Shown piece by piece: positions 16,591-23,887 of a stretch of 48,224 nt of DNA. Source of the DNA: Leucobacter sp. G161 (GTDB lineage Bacteria > Actinomycetota > Actinomycetes > Actinomycetales > Microbacteriaceae); assembly GCF_001482305.1 (NCBI RefSeq), contig NZ_LOHP01000055.1, forward strand, positions 1 through 48,224. The letters run 5' to 3'. Position numbers and translations under genes: made by a program. The first letter of the stretch is position 1. The number at the start of each line of letters is the position of its first letter. Under the pieces are notes generated by a model. That model made no database searches, was not told the origin of the DNA, and saw only the letters and a program-made list of their open reading frames with translations.

Positions 16591-17373
16591 CTAGGACCGA
16601 GAGTCAACGAGAATGCGACGCATCTGTGACACGCCGACAGCGAGCACAATGACAAGGGTGAGCAGGATGAGCAGCGCTCCGAGCGCGTTAATGCTCGGCG
16701 TCAGGCCTGTCTTCAAGCTCGAGTAGATCTTCAGCGGAAGGGTCGTCGACCCGACGCCGCTCAAGAAGGTGGACATCACGATGTTGGAGAAGGACGTGGT
16801 GAAGCTCAGCAGCCAAGCCGCAACCACCGCCGGACGAAGCAGCGGGAAGTAGACCCGCGTGAATGTCTGCCACGGCGAGCACCCAAGGTCGGTTGCGGCC
16901 TCCGGCAGGCTGGGATCCAGCATGGCTGCGGAACTCATCAGTACGAGCGTCGCAAGCGGCAGCGAGACGATGAGGTGGCCGAGCACGAGGGTCGTGATGC
17001 CGAGCGGCACCTTCGTCGCGCTGAACACACTGAGAAGTGCCACGCCAAGCACGATCTCGGGGACGATGAGCGGCAGCGCAATGAGTGCCATGAAGCCGCC
17101 CTTGCCACGTCCGCGGTAGCGAGCTAGTCCGAGGGCGAACATGATCCCGATAGCGGTGGCCACTGTCGCAGCGAGCACCGCGACAATCGCACTCGTTCGC
17201 AATGTCTGCATGAGCGCGCCGTCCTGGAACAGCTCGACGTACCACTGCAGTGTGAGGCCTTCAAAGCGTGTGTTCGTTCCCGCAGCGTTAAAGGAGTAGA
17301 CGATTACCGCGACGATCGGAATGTAGAGGAAGACGAACACGCCACGGGCGATACCGTTTACGATGCGATCCAT
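16591..17373 (-). CDS. ABC transporter permease, PotC type
   Basis: 260 residues with about six membrane helices, beginning FVFLYIPIVAVIVYSFNAAG. The cytoplasmic EAA loop is EAATDLGCSPWQTFTRVYFP, which docks on the ATPase. It starts three bases after the first permease stops, so the two are translationally linked. The binding-protein gene follows after 49 bases. It forms the heterodimeric channel of the Pot-type importer with the product of 17377-18264. Confidence 0.93.
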   Translation of the reverse strand: MDRIVNGIARGVFVFLYIPIVAVIVYSFNAAGTNTRFEGLTLQWYVELFQDGALMQTLRTSAIVAVLAATVATAIGIMFALGLARYRGRGKGGFMALIALPLIVPEIVLGVALLSVFSATKVPLGITTLVLGHLIVSLPLATLVLMSSAAMLDPSLPEAATDLGCSPWQTFTRVYFPLLRPAVVAAWLLSFTTSFSNIVMSTFLSGVGSTTLPLKIYSSLKTGLTPSINALGALLILLTLVIVLAVGVSQMRRILVDSRS

Positions 17374-17376
17374 GGC

Positions 17377-18264
17377 TTACGCCCCCTTCTTCTTGTTCGA
17401 TACACGTCGCAGTAGGAGACCTACAAGTGCCATCGACACGACCATGAGCACGAGCAGCACCATCGAGACAGCGGCGCCCATCGGCTGGTTTCGGAACTCT
17501 GTGTACAGCGTCACGATGAGGTTTCCGACGAGCGGATCCTTGCCCCCGCCAAGCAACACGGGGATGACAAACACGCCCATCGTCGGGATGAAGGTGAGCA
17601 AAGCTGCGCCGAGAATGCCGGGGCTACTCAGCGGCAGAATGACGCGGCGGTGGACGCCCCACCAGCTGCACCCGAGATCCGTTGCTGCTTCCTTGAGGGA
17701 ACCATCGATCGATCGCATGGAGGCGTAGATCGGGAAGATCGCCGTGGGGAGGAACGAATACAGCAGCCCCAAGATCACCGCGGTGTTGCTCGGAATCATC
17801 GAGAAACCCGACAGCCCAAATATCCCGAGCACGCCGGCAATCGGCCCTCCCGAGCCGAGGATCGTGATCCACGCGAACGTGCGGACGAGGAAGTCGGTCC
17901 AGAACGGAATGATCACGAGCAGCAGCAAGAACCCTTGCTTTCCTTCTGGCCGAGACACGATGTAGTACGAGGTGAGGTAGCCGATGACCACGCACACGAG
18001 GGTGTTCAGCAGCCCGAGCCCGAGCGAGAAGAACAGCGTCTTCGAATAGACGGGGTCGAGGAGCTTTGCGTAGTGCTCGAGCGTGAACCCGCCGACGATG
18101 CCGCCGTAGTCGTCGGCAACAGCAAAACTGTTTCGCGCCACAATAAAGAGCGGCAGAATGCCCAGCAGCACCACTGAGGCGACTCCTGGAATGAGAAGTA
18201 ACAGCGACCCACGTTTCGGGCGCTCCTTACGACCAAGATGTATCATCCGTGTCGTCGTTGCCAC
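17377..18264 (-). CDS. ABC transporter permease, PotB type
   Basis: 295 residues from a GTG at 18264 with AAAGGAG upstream. Six or so membrane helices begin SLLLLIPGVASVVLLGILPL. The EAA loop is EAATDLGCSWWGVHRRVILP. It is the first gene of a minus-strand run: two permeases, binding protein, ATPase, amidase, RraA-like, BKACE. The operon promoter must lie in 18265-18538. The PotB/PotC pair and the PotD-like partner fit a spermidine/putrescine-type importer; the actual ligand is open. Confidence 0.93.
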   Translation of the reverse strand: MATTTRMIHLGRKERPKRGSLLLLIPGVASVVLLGILPLFIVARNSFAVADDYGGIVGGFTLEHYAKLLDPVYSKTLFFSLGLGLLNTLVCVVIGYLTSYYIVSRPEGKQGFLLLLVIIPFWTDFLVRTFAWITILGSGGPIAGVLGIFGLSGFSMIPSNTAVILGLLYSFLPTAIFPIYASMRSIDGSLKEAATDLGCSWWGVHRRVILPLSSPGILGAALLTFIPTMGVFVIPVLLGGGKDPLVGNLIVTLYTEFRNQPMGAAVSMVLLVLMVVSMALVGLLLRRVSNKKKGA

Positions 18265-18490
18265 GTCGCTCCTTTGCTTTTGCCAGTCATCGTTGGTGTC
18301 CTTTAAGTGTGGCCCTCCAGCGCGGCTGGTGGGGTCGATTGTGCTGCTGATTCCGTGGAAGATCGCAGCGAAGTTGGCGCAGATCGCGGATCACCTGAGC
18401 TCCGTGACCGCTCGACGGCCAGAATCGCCCGCCAGCGCTTGGCAAGGCGTGCGTGCAGGCGGCCGCGAGCGTCTGGAGCGGGTCCGAACT

Positions 18491-18529
18491 GGCTCGCTCG
18501 GCACCTGGCGATGGCGCCAGGGGTGAGCC
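18491..18529. terminator. Stem-loop after ackA, in the gap before the Pot-type operon
   Basis: CCTGGCG (18504-18510) pairs with CGCCAGG (18515-18521) around ATGG. An outer GGCTC (18491-18495) pairs with GAGCC (18525-18529). It begins ten bases past the ackA stop on the minus strand but has no U-run. The rest of 18265-18490 shows no gene and presumably holds the importer promoter; I could not pick a convincing -35/-10 pair. Confidence 0.45.
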
Positions 18530-18538
18530 GTGAGAAAA

Positions 18539-19738
18539 CTACTCGGCTAGGGACGCTACCAGCGCAGTACTCTGCTTGGCGATCTCTGCTTCCTCGTCGG
18601 TCGGGACCACGAGGACGGTGATCTGTGAGCCCTCGGCGCTGATCACGCGCGTGCCAGAGTCGCGCGCGTCGTTCCGTGCAGGGTCGAGGCGCAGCCCGCA
18701 CCACTCGAAGCCGGCGCAGATGAGCGCCCGGAGATCCGGGCCGTTCTCGCCGAGGCCCGCAGTGAAGACGATCGTATCGGCGCCCTCCAGCACCGCGAGG
18801 TACGCACCGAGGTAGTGCCTGGCGCGGTGCACGTAGACCTCGATCGCGAGCTGTGCGGCGGCATCGCCCGCTGCTGCGGCCGCGCGGACATCGCGGAAGT
18901 CGATCGTGCCCGTCATCCCGAGGAAGCCAGAGCGCTTGTTCAGCTCACGATCCACCTCGTCGACGCTCACGCCGCGTCGCAGCAGGTGGAAGATCGCGCC
19001 CGCGTCGATGTTGCCGGAACGCGTCCCCATGACGAGCCCCTCAAGCGGGGTGAGCCCCATCGAGGTGTCGACCGAGCGTCCGCCGTCGATGGCGCACATC
19101 GACGCCCCGTTGCCGAGGTGCAGCACAATTTGTTTGAGCGAGTCGAGCGGCCGCCCGAGGTGCTGCGCCGCACGGCGCGACACGATCGAGTGCGAGATTC
19201 CGTGGAAGCCATACCGGCGGATTCCGTGCTCCGCGGCGAGCTCGCGATCGATCGCGTAGGTGTATGCCTTTTCTGGCATGGTCTGGTGGAAGGCGGTATC
19301 GAACACCGCGACGTGCGGGAGTTCCGGGAAGACCGCGCGGGCCGCGATGATCGCAGCGTGGTGACCGGGGTTGTGCAGCGGAGCGAGCTCGGCGAGTTCG
19401 AGGATGCGTTCGGCGACCTCATCATCGATGAGCGTTGGCGCGATGAACTCGCTGCCCCCGTGCACCACACGGTGTCCAACGGCAACAATGCCGAGGGACT
19501 CGATCGGGGTTCCAGTCTCGGCGAAGCGTTCGACGATCGCCGCGAATCCCGCCGCGTGATCGGGGATGTCGCCGTCCACGATGGTCTCGCCGTGCGAGCC
19601 CGTGTGGACGACTCGGCCGGCGCCGCGCTCTGCGATCCGCTCGACGAGGCCCTGGGCGAGCCGGGCTCCGCTCCCCTCCTCGATCACCTGGTACTTAATC
19701 GACGACGACCCGGAGTTGACGACCAAGACGGCGTTCAT
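18539..19738 (-). CDS. ackA: Acetate kinase
   Basis: 399 residues, the usual length. It interconverts acetyl phosphate plus ADP with acetate plus ATP in the cytosol. The family's first signature is VLVVNSGSSSIKYQV at the N-terminus. VGHRVVHGG carries the conserved catalytic-region Arg/His, and RRYGFHGISHSIV the second signature. The ATP-site region HLGNGASMCAIDGG and the late TAGLGENGPDLR are present. The ATG overlaps the pta stop by four bases (ATGA), giving translational coupling. Together they form the standard acetyl-CoA to acetate pathway. Confidence 0.97.
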   Translation of the reverse strand: MNAVLVVNSGSSSIKYQVIEEGSGARLAQGLVERIAERGAGRVVHTGSHGETIVDGDIPDHAAGFAAIVERFAETGTPIESLGIVAVGHRVVHGGSEFIAPTLIDDEVAERILELAELAPLHNPGHHAAIIAARAVFPELPHVAVFDTAFHQTMPEKAYTYAIDRELAAEHGIRRYGFHGISHSIVSRRAAQHLGRPLDSLKQIVLHLGNGASMCAIDGGRSVDTSMGLTPLEGLVMGTRSGNIDAGAIFHLLRRGVSVDEVDRELNKRSGFLGMTGTIDFRDVRAAAAAGDAAAQLAIEVYVHRARHYLGAYLAVLEGADTIVFTAGLGENGPDLRALICAGFEWCGLRLDPARNDARDSGTRVISAEGSQITVLVVPTDEEAEIAKQSTALVASLAE

Positions 19739-21846
19739 CGCTCACCCGCCTGCACTGCGGTGATTGCGACGGTGTTGAGGATGTCTTGCACGGTAGCTCC
19801 TCGCGAGAGGTCGTTCACTGGTTTGTTCAGGCCCTGCAGCACCGGGCCGACCGCGATCGCACCGGCGGAGCGCTGCACGGCCTTGTAGGTGTTGTTTCCC
19901 GTATTCAGGTCTGGGAATATGAACACGGTCGCGTGGCCAGCAACCTGCGAGCCGGGGAGCTTCGAGGCGCCCGTCTCCGGGTCGATGGCCGCGTCATACT
20001 GCAACGGCCCCTCGACGAGCAGCTCGGGGTGGGCCTCGCGCACGAGCGCGGTCGCCTCGCGCACCTTGTCGACCTCGGCGCCCGAGCCTGACTCGCCGGT
20101 CGAGTACGAGAGCATCGCGATCCGCGGGTCCACGCCGAACTGCTCGGCCGTCTCGGCCGACGACGCTGCGATATCCGCGAGCTCCGCTGCATTCGGGTCA
20201 GGGTTCACAGCGCAGTCGCCGTAGACGAGCACGCGGTCAGCAAGCGCCATGAAGAACACGCTCGAGACAACCGAGACACCCGGCTTGGTCTTGATGAATT
20301 CGAGGCTCGGGCGGATCGTGTGGGCGGTCGTGTTCGCCGCACCCGACACCATGCCGTCTGCGAGCCCGAGGTGCACGAGCATGGTGCCGAAGTAGCTCAC
20401 ATCGGTCATTCGATCGCGCGCGTCCTCGAGGGTGATGCCCTTGTGTGCGCGTAGCTTCGCGTACTCGGCGGCGAACTGGCCCAGGAGCGGCGAGGTCTCG
20501 GGGTCAATGACCGCCGCACCCTCAATCGCGAGGCCGAGTTCGGCACCGCGCTTACGGATCGCGCTCTCCTCTCCGAGCAGCGTGAGCCTGGCCACGCCAC
20601 GCGCGAGCAGCGTGCTGGTCGCGCGGAGGATCCTGTCATCGTGGCCCTCGGGCAGCACGATGTGTGCGTCTGCCTTCGCCGCGCGCGCAAACAGGTCGTA
20701 CGCGAACATCGCTGGCGTGCGCACGCTCCCGCGATGCAGCCGAAGCCGTTCACGCAGATCACGCGTGTCAACGTGCTCCTCAAAGAGCGCGAGCGCCGTA
20801 TCGAACTTCACCGGAGACTCCGCGGTGAGTAGCCCGCGAGCGTGCACCACGCGCTGCGCGGTCTCGAAGGTGCCATGCGGGGTGCGGATCACGGGGAGCA
20901 CCGCCCCTACACCGTCGAGCAGCCGCTCCACGTCTTCGGACATCTCAAAGTCGCCGTTGAGGACGACAGCACCAAGCGTCGGGAAGCCCTCCGCCTCGTG
21001 CGCAATGGACACTGCGAGCAGTGTCTCGGCCCGATCCGCCGCGATCACCACTACTGCACCCTCGAGCAGCCGCGGCAGCACGTTCGTCATTGACATGCCA
21101 GCGATCACGATCTGCGTGACCTCGCGGCTCAGCAGCTCGGCGCTGCCGCGCACAAGGTGGCCGTCCACTGCCCGCATCACCTCGGCGACGGGCGGGGCGA
21201 CGAGCTTGGGCTCCTCCGGGAGGGCCCAGACAGCGGTCCCCTCGGGAACCACGTCACTGACGGCGGCCACGATCTCATCGAGGGCTTCAGAATCAGCCCG
21301 GTTAATGAGCGTCGCCAACACGCTCGCGTGCTCCTCGTGCAGCTCAGCAACGCTCAGTTCAGCGATCTTCGCAAGCGTCGATGCATCACGTGCACTCGAC
21401 TGTCCGAGTACCTCCTGCTCGGACAGATCGCGCCCGCCGACGACCAGCAGCACCGGCGAATCAAGGTTCGCTGCGATCCGCGCGTTCGTCGCAAGCTCAG
21501 TCGGCGCAGCAACGTCCGTATAGTCAGACCCCACGACCACGATCGCGTCGCACTGCTCGCGCAGCGCACGATAGCAGCTTACGATCGTTGCCATCGCCTC
21601 ATCCGCATCGCGCGCGAGCTCCTCGTAGGTGACGCCAACGCACTCCTCGTAGGAGGCGGTCGCCGTTGCGCGGCCCCGCAGCAGTTCGAGCACGCGGTCG
21701 CGTTCGTCACGGGATCGAATCACCGGGCGGAAGATGCCCACGCGCGGCACGCCGGCCTTTAACGCATCGAGCACGCCGAGCGCGACGGCGCTCTTTCCCG
21801 TGCGACCCTCGGCGGATGTGAGATAGATACTGACTGCCACATCCAC
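19735..21846 (-). CDS. pta: Phosphate acetyltransferase (long, three-domain form)
   Basis: About 703 residues from a GTG at 21846; a second GTG two codons later is equally possible, and neither has a clear ribosome site. It converts acetyl-CoA and phosphate to acetyl phosphate. The N-terminal P-loop-like domain of the long Pta form is seen in YLTSAEGRTGKSAVALGVLD. A middle DRTGG-type domain follows (TQIVIAGMSMTNVLPRL). The C-terminal PTA domain starts near DAHIVLPEGHDDRILRA and includes DGMVSGAANTTAHTIRP and VFIFPDLNTGNNTYKAVQRS. It overlaps ackA by four bases. Confidence 0.96.
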   Translation of the reverse strand: MDVAVSIYLTSAEGRTGKSAVALGVLDALKAGVPRVGIFRPVIRSRDERDRVLELLRGRATATASYEECVGVTYEELARDADEAMATIVSCYRALREQCDAIVVVGSDYTDVAAPTELATNARIAANLDSPVLLVVGGRDLSEQEVLGQSSARDASTLAKIAELSVAELHEEHASVLATLINRADSEALDEIVAAVSDVVPEGTAVWALPEEPKLVAPPVAEVMRAVDGHLVRGSAELLSREVTQIVIAGMSMTNVLPRLLEGAVVVIAADRAETLLAVSIAHEAEGFPTLGAVVLNGDFEMSEDVERLLDGVGAVLPVIRTPHGTFETAQRVVHARGLLTAESPVKFDTALALFEEHVDTRDLRERLRLHRGSVRTPAMFAYDLFARAAKADAHIVLPEGHDDRILRATSTLLARGVARLTLLGEESAIRKRGAELGLAIEGAAVIDPETSPLLGQFAAEYAKLRAHKGITLEDARDRMTDVSYFGTMLVHLGLADGMVSGAANTTAHTIRPSLEFIKTKPGVSVVSSVFFMALADRVLVYGDCAVNPDPNAAELADIAASSAETAEQFGVDPRIAMLSYSTGESGSGAEVDKVREATALVREAHPELLVEGPLQYDAAIDPETGASKLPGSQVAGHATVFIFPDLNTGNNTYKAVQRSAGAIAVGPVLQGLNKPVNDLSRGATVQDILNTVAITAVQAGER

Positions 21847-21910
21847 AGTGTATTCGGCGCGCTCACCCTGCTGCCTAGAAACTGTGGAAGTCGTAGCCCA
21901 GCGGCACGCC

Positions 21911-21943
21911 GAAGGGCCGGCACCCACCGGGTGCCGGCCCTTC
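21911..21943. terminator. Strong stem-loop between the His-rich MarR-like gene and pta
   Basis: GAAGGGCCGGCACCC (21911-21925), loop ACC, GGGTGCCGGCCCTTC (21929-21943): a perfect 15-bp stem. It lies 27 bases past the stop of the minus-strand gene at 21970 and 65 bases before the pta start, so it probably insulates pta. There is no U-run. Confidence 0.65.
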
Positions 21944-21969
21944 GAACGGTGCCAGAAACTACGTATGCG

Positions 21970-22797
21970 TTATGCGCTGTCGCGAGATGCCGCGAAGCCG
22001 GCAACGAAGCCACGCTCGAACGCCTCACCCCGGCCGGCGTTCGGACGGTGGCCGTCCCAGGGGTTGCCACCGTGACCACGGCCGTGGCCGAAGCCGTGAC
22101 CCTGCCCGTGGCCGTGACCGTAACCGTTTCCGTGCTCCTGTCGCTGGCCGTGGCCGTGGCCACGGCCGTGGCCGTCAGCCTGCCCGAAGGCCTGACCACG
22201 GTGGTGGCACTGCCCCGGGTGATGGCGCTGACCCCGGTCGTGGCCTCGCCCGCCGCCGCGGTGGCCGCGCGGCAGGCGCATGCCCTCCGTCCATCCGAAT
22301 TCGGTCGCGATTGCTTCCAGCGATGCCAGGGTCGTGGCGAGATCCGCCGGCGAAACCGCCCCCTCGACCCGATCGCGCACCGACTCAGTGATGGCGGTCA
22401 AGCGCTCGCGCGCCGCCACCCCCGCGTCGGTGAGCTGCCAGGCGAGGCCTGTGGCACGCATCGCTTCTGCGTCTGCGCGTGTGATCCAGCCGCGGTCAGC
22501 GAGCGACCAGAGCCGGCCGCCGCGCCGCTCGAGTCGCGCCCGCATGTGCTCGGAAAGCTCGCGCTCCCCCGACAGCATATTGAGAACGCGCAGATCTCGG
22601 CGAGATGCACCGGCTGCGGCGAACTGCGCGTCAACCTCCCGGGCGACGAGCGCGTCAACGGTGCGCGTCCAGCGGCGGATCGAGCGAGTTGCTGCCGCCT
22701 CGATCGGCGTTGCCGGGATCTCGTGAGCGTCGTGCGCGGTTGCTGCGGCGCTCTCGTTGGCATGTTCGTTGGTGGTGAAGTCTTGAGTGTTACTCAT
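21970..22797 (-). CDS. MarR-like protein with long His/Gly-rich C-terminal tail
   Basis: 275 residues from the ATG at 22797 (AAAGGAC ribosome site). Residues ~38-170 resemble a MarR winged helix-turn-helix: RRWTRTVDALVAREVDAQFA, then SRRDLRVLNMLSGERELSEH, RGGRLWSLADRGWITRADAE and LTDAGVAARERLTAITESV. Residues ~178-250 are a low-complexity tail of GHGRGHGHGQ type with more than 20 histidines, encoded by imperfect 6-base repeats (GTGGCC and similar on the plus strand). Such tails can bind Ni, Zn, Cu or Co. The last ~20 residues (ERGFVAGFAASRDSA) are ordinary sequence. It is divergent from another MarR gene across palindromic sites. A metal-responsive role is an inference. Confidence 0.8.
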   Translation of the reverse strand: MSNTQDFTTNEHANESAAATAHDAHEIPATPIEAAATRSIRRWTRTVDALVAREVDAQFAAAGASRRDLRVLNMLSGERELSEHMRARLERRGGRLWSLADRGWITRADAEAMRATGLAWQLTDAGVAARERLTAITESVRDRVEGAVSPADLATTLASLEAIATEFGWTEGMRLPRGHRGGGRGHDRGQRHHPGQCHHRGQAFGQADGHGRGHGHGQRQEHGNGYGHGHGQGHGFGHGRGHGGNPWDGHRPNAGRGEAFERGFVAGFAASRDSA

Positions 22798-22864
22798 GTG
22801 AAGTCCTTTCAGTCGGGGCGTCTCCCCCGATGTACATGCGCCCATGTGCGGGCCGGACACTTTT

Positions 22865-22926
22865 CCATGTCACTGTGCATGTATATGTATAGTGACATGG
22901 AAATGGATACATGTCAAGAGACATGT
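22865..22926. promoter_or_regulatory. Nested palindromic operators in the divergent MarR promoter region
   Basis: Palindrome 1: CCATGTCACT (22865-22874) and AGTGACATGG (22891-22900), perfect 10-bp arms, 16 bases apart. Palindrome 2: ACATGTC (22909-22915), AAGA, GACATGT (22920-22926), perfect 7-bp arms. All four half-sites share TGACATG. On the minus strand palindrome 2 contains a consensus -35 TTGACA (22912-22917), and a TATACA -10-like box (22886-22891) lies inside palindrome 1, 20 bases away. A plus-strand TATAGT lies at 22888-22893. A MarR dimer on these sites would block both promoters. Confidence 0.75.
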
Positions 22927-22938
22927 AAACTTTGCTGC

Positions 22939-23580
22939 ATGACCGCATCATCTGAGGCGCACGATCCTTCATCGGCGCCCCCCTCCGCGACGCAAGCAGA
23001 CGAGCTTCTCGAGGCACTCGGCAGGCTCCGCGGTCGCCGCGGTCATCGCGGGGGGCCTGGCGCTGGGCACGGCGGAGCGCACGGAGGGTTCCCTGGCGTC
23101 TCCCCTGATTCACACCACCGGCACGATCAGCGCGGTACCTTTCCCACGCATCCGGGTGCTGCCAGCGACCCCGAAGACGGCCACGACTGGGCGGCTCACG
23201 GGCAGCGGGGCCTCCGCGAGCGCTCTGGCGGACCGGCGCTGCTCAGGCTCCTCGCCACGCTCCTCAGGGAAGACACTCCCCTGTCCGTGAGTGAACTCGC
23301 GGCGCTCATCGGCGTCGATCAGCCTCGCGCCTCGCGCCTCGTGCAGCAGGCGGTGGAGCGCGGACACGCGGAACGCGAGGCCGATCCGCACGACGCACGA
23401 CGCACCCGAGTGCGCATCACCGATTCAGGCAAGCAGATGGTGCACGGAATTCGCGGCCGACAGCGCGACGACGCAACCACGGCACTCCGCGCACTGGCTG
23501 AGCCCGAGCGCGAGGAACTGCTCCGACTCCTCGACAAGCTTGCGGACGCATGGCCGCAGCCCCGAGCTCCCCGCCCATAA
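22939..23580 (+). CDS. MarR family transcriptional regulator with internal His/Gly-rich segment
   Basis: 213 residues from the ATG at 22939. In-frame ATGs at 22897 and 22903 would put the palindromes inside the gene, so the later start is preferred, although none has a good ribosome site. Residues ~33-90 are His/Gly/Pro-rich (RRGHRGGPGAGHGGAHGG, SHHRHDQRG). The winged helix-turn-helix follows: LLRLLATLLREDTPLSVSEL, then LIGVDQPRASRLVQQAVERG and the wing DARRTRVRITDSGKQM. A C-terminal dimerisation helix ends EREELLRLLDKLADAW. It probably binds the palindromes just upstream and represses itself and the divergent gene. The His-rich segment may sense metal. Confidence 0.86.
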   Translation: MTASSEAHDPSSAPPSATQADELLEALGRLRGRRGHRGGPGAGHGGAHGGFPGVSPDSHHRHDQRGTFPTHPGAASDPEDGHDWAAHGQRGLRERSGGPALLRLLATLLREDTPLSVSELAALIGVDQPRASRLVQQAVERGHAEREADPHDARRTRVRITDSGKQMVHGIRGRQRDDATTALRALAEPEREELLRLLDKLADAWPQPRAPRP

Positions 23581-23782
23581 GCAACGCACTCGCGCCCGAC
23601 CCAGCGCGCACGTGCCAAGTCCGCACCCGGCCCAGCGCTCAACAGACATGCCTTCAGCGAGGTCACCCGTTTTGTACAGCTGAAACCATGGCATCTCGCT
23701 GAGGCAATGTCTTTTCAGCGCACCGGGGGGGCAGGCGCACGGGAGCGCCAGCGGCCAGGCGCCAGGGCGCCCGAAAAAGAAA

Positions 23783-23873
23783 GCGCCCCCCACGCACCCG
23801 ATAGAGCCCGGCTACCCTTGCTTCGTTTCCGACCTGGGGGAGTTAACCAAGATATCGCCACGTGAGGGGCGGA
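23783..23873 (-). ncRNA. ffs: Signal recognition particle RNA, small bacterial type (4.5S)
   Basis: On the minus strand the RNA folds as one rod. GCCCCUCACG at the 5' end pairs with CGUGGGGGGC at the 3' end; CGAUA pairs with UAUCG and UUGGUUA with UAGCCGG. The tip is the Ffh-binding domain: CAGG-UCG-GAAA-CGA-AGCA, a GNRA (GAAA) tetraloop closed by a 3-bp stem and flanked by the conserved AGG/AGCA symmetric loop. A U-rich run (UUUCUUUUUC, 23782-23773) follows and would end transcription. It scaffolds Ffh for membrane-protein targeting. The exact ends are estimates. The stretch 23581-23772 shows no gene. Confidence 0.93.
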
Positions 23874-23887
23874 TCTAGTCTAGCGGA

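Noticed and set aside
18303..18704. 133-codon minus-strand frame overlapping the end of ackA
   Set aside because: It overlaps ackA by 166 bases in another frame, is Arg-rich, and has no ribosome site.
22070..22240. Repeat tract considered as a CRISPR array
   Set aside because: Units are 6-12 bases, imperfect and without spacers. They encode the His/Gly tail.
21931..22860. Long plus-strand frame leading into the MarR gene, which would give a 549-residue protein
   Set aside because: The upstream part is antisense to the His-rich MarR-like gene. The palindromic promoter region lies between, so the MarR gene starts after it.
23425..23793. 122-codon minus-strand frame reaching into the SRP RNA region
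   Set aside because: It overlaps the 3' end of ffs and the MarR gene, and shows no motif.
23820..23845. SRP RNA loop at first read as an unusual GGAAAC hexaloop
   Set aside because: UCG and CGA pair around GAAA, giving an ordinary GNRA tetraloop.
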